Shown piece after piece: positions 63,110-64,000 of a stretch of 64,000 bases of DNA (positions are counted from its first letter, which is position 1; every line of letters begins with the position of its first letter). Origin of the DNA: Bacteroidota bacterium. GTDB taxonomy: Bacteria > Bacteroidota > Bacteroidia > NS11-12g > UBA955. Under the pieces are notes generated by a model that was given only the letters and a program-made list of their open reading frames with translations, did no database searches and was not told where the DNA came from. Position numbers and translations under genes: made by a program. The stretch lies in the NCBI GenBank assembly GCA_024103355.1, contig JAGFIU010000031.1:1-64000 (forward strand), given 5' to 3'.

Positions 63110-64000
63110 TGAGACAAAACTGGAAATATATTCTGAAAGCATATTTCACCTTTAATTATTATGAAAAGGTAATGGTATGGGTTTTCCTTGTTCTTATTTT
63201 AGTGCTATCAACCCTTACATTCCTTACTAACCGCAATACCAATGTTGCAGAAAATCCATTAAAAAACAACCAATCATTAATCGATTCTTTGGAAGAACTT
63301 ATTGCTGTGAACAAAGAAAAAGCAGAAACAAAAACCAAGCAAACTCAAACCCCTTTTTATTTCAACCCCAACAAAGTCGATAGAGAAAGTCTTATCAAAC
63401 TTGGATTCTATCCTAAACTTGCAGACCGTCTTATCAAATATCGAGCTAAAAACCCTTTCAAAAGACCTGAAGACCTTAACAAATTATATGGAATCAGCGA
63501 AGAATTGGTGGAACGTTTGACTCCATACATGACTTTTGACAAACCACAACAAGTTATAATAGAATCAAAAGATATTGCCAAAAACAGTAATGAAGAAATA
63601 CCTTATACCATAGAGTTGAACATTGCCGAACCCGAAGAATTGATGCTTATGAAAGGAGTCGGGAAAACCTTGGGAAAGCGCATTTACACTTATAGAGAGA
63701 AGCTGGGTGGATTCGTCACCCCTTGGCAATTGCTTGAAGTTTGGGGTATTGACTCTTCTTTAGTTATAAACAATAACAAAATGGTTACAATCGATGAAAC
63801 AAAAATTCATCGTATTCCAATCAATTCAGCAGAGTGGAAAGACCTTGTCAAACATCCTTATATTCAAAGCAGAGAGGCTTCGTTAATTATTAACTATCGT
63901 ACACTCCACGGAAAATATAACTCTGTAGAGGATTTGAAGAAAATAAAGGTGCTTAAAGATGATTTTATAGAGAAAATCAGCCCATACCTTCAATTTGATT
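63109..64000 (+). CDS. Membrane-anchored ComEA-like helix-hairpin-helix protein, 3' end outside the window
   Basis: At least 297 residues from ATG 63109 (overlapping the dprA TGA as TGATG); no stop by 64000. One N-terminal membrane helix (about 22-40, VMVWVFLVLILVLSTLTFL) is followed by a polar linker and three HhH units: FNPNKVDRESLIKLGFYPKLADRLI (about 87-145), ELNIAEPEELMLMKGVGKTLGKRI (about 170-220) and INSAEWKDLVKHPYIQSREASLI (about 240-297). The second HhH has the standard KGVGKTLGKRI hairpin. ComEA binds incoming DNA outside the inner membrane, so with dprA a competence role is plausible. Most of the protein is visible; the end is cut by the window. Confidence 0.8.
   Translation, partial: MRQNWKYILKAYFTFNYYEKVMVWVFLVLILVLSTLTFLTNRNTNVAENPLKNNQSLIDSLEELIAVNKEKAETKTKQTQTPFYFNPNKVDRESLIKLGFYPKLADRLIKYRAKNPFKRPEDLNKLYGISEELVERLTPYMTFDKPQQVIIESKDIAKNSNEEIPYTIELNIAEPEELMLMKGVGKTLGKRIYTYREKLGGFVTPWQLLEVWGIDSSLVINNNKMVTIDETKIHRIPINSAEWKDLVKHPYIQSREASLIINYRTLHGKYNSVEDLKKIKVLKDDFIEKISPYLQFD

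Overview
The window is an AT-rich chromosomal segment of a Bacteroidota bacterium. The signs are type IX secretion and gliding genes (sprA, porT/sprT, gldD), a cargo protein with the type B (CHU_C) sorting domain, bacillithiol synthesis (bshA), and promoters of the Bacteroidota form TTG-N19-TAnnTTTG. The EF-P loop and the gene neighbourhoods fit a Cytophagales, Chitinophagales or Saprospirales-like lineage better than Bacteroides, but the class cannot be fixed from this window. No rRNA, tRNA, CRISPR array, insertion sequence or prophage was seen. Coding density is very high and no gene-free stretch reaches 300 bases; the largest gaps are about 280 bases (10068-10346) and 271 bases (37586-37856).

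Layout. 1-2675: the end of one CHU_C secreted protein followed by a complete paralogue. 2741-6328 (minus): ftsE, a PorV/PorQ-like barrel and a secreted helix-hairpin-helix barrel protein. 6481-10067: a lipoprotein, dnaX with an A10 slippery run that splits tau into two frames, and a SIMPL protein. 10347-18064: ruvA and the giant T9SS translocon gene sprA. 18078-22075: an ECF sigma factor, a membrane anti-sigma-like protein and dapF, divergent from a degP/htrA protease gene. 22309-29338: nadD, a 3HCDH-domain protein, ridA, apaG, gldD, ssb, mutY, HU, a TPR protein, a 29-residue basic protein missed by ordinary ORF length limits, and RNase G. 29347-37585: bshA, two LVIVD-type lipoproteins and a TolC-adaptor-RND efflux operon. 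37857-41933: feoAB, prmC and a DUF4412-like protein. 41927-47874: an OstA/LptA-like protein, a small unknown protein, ftsH, kbl and plsY. 47928-53250: a 1491-residue secreted protein of unknown function and tpiA. 53464-59258: a MerC-like/GDCCVFCSYG fusion, a DUF4349 lipoprotein, engB, then menG-porT-tgt-lptG. 59375-64000: efp, speB, a cysteine desulfurase, dprA and an incomplete membrane-anchored ComEA-like protein.

How the genes fit together. Type IX secretion parts (SprA translocon, PorT, GldD, PorV/PorQ-like barrel, CHU_C cargo) are dispersed among housekeeping genes, as is usual in the phylum. The sigma/anti-sigma/dapF operon facing an anchored HtrA protease looks like an envelope-stress module. 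Two DNA-binding HhH proteins (one secreted and barrel-fused, one membrane-anchored behind dprA) may relate to DNA uptake. The most notable points are the dnaX frameshift site, the orphan 1491-residue envelope protein, a perfect 19-bp inverted repeat over the promoter at 41056, and an EF-P whose normally modified loop lysine is Asn.
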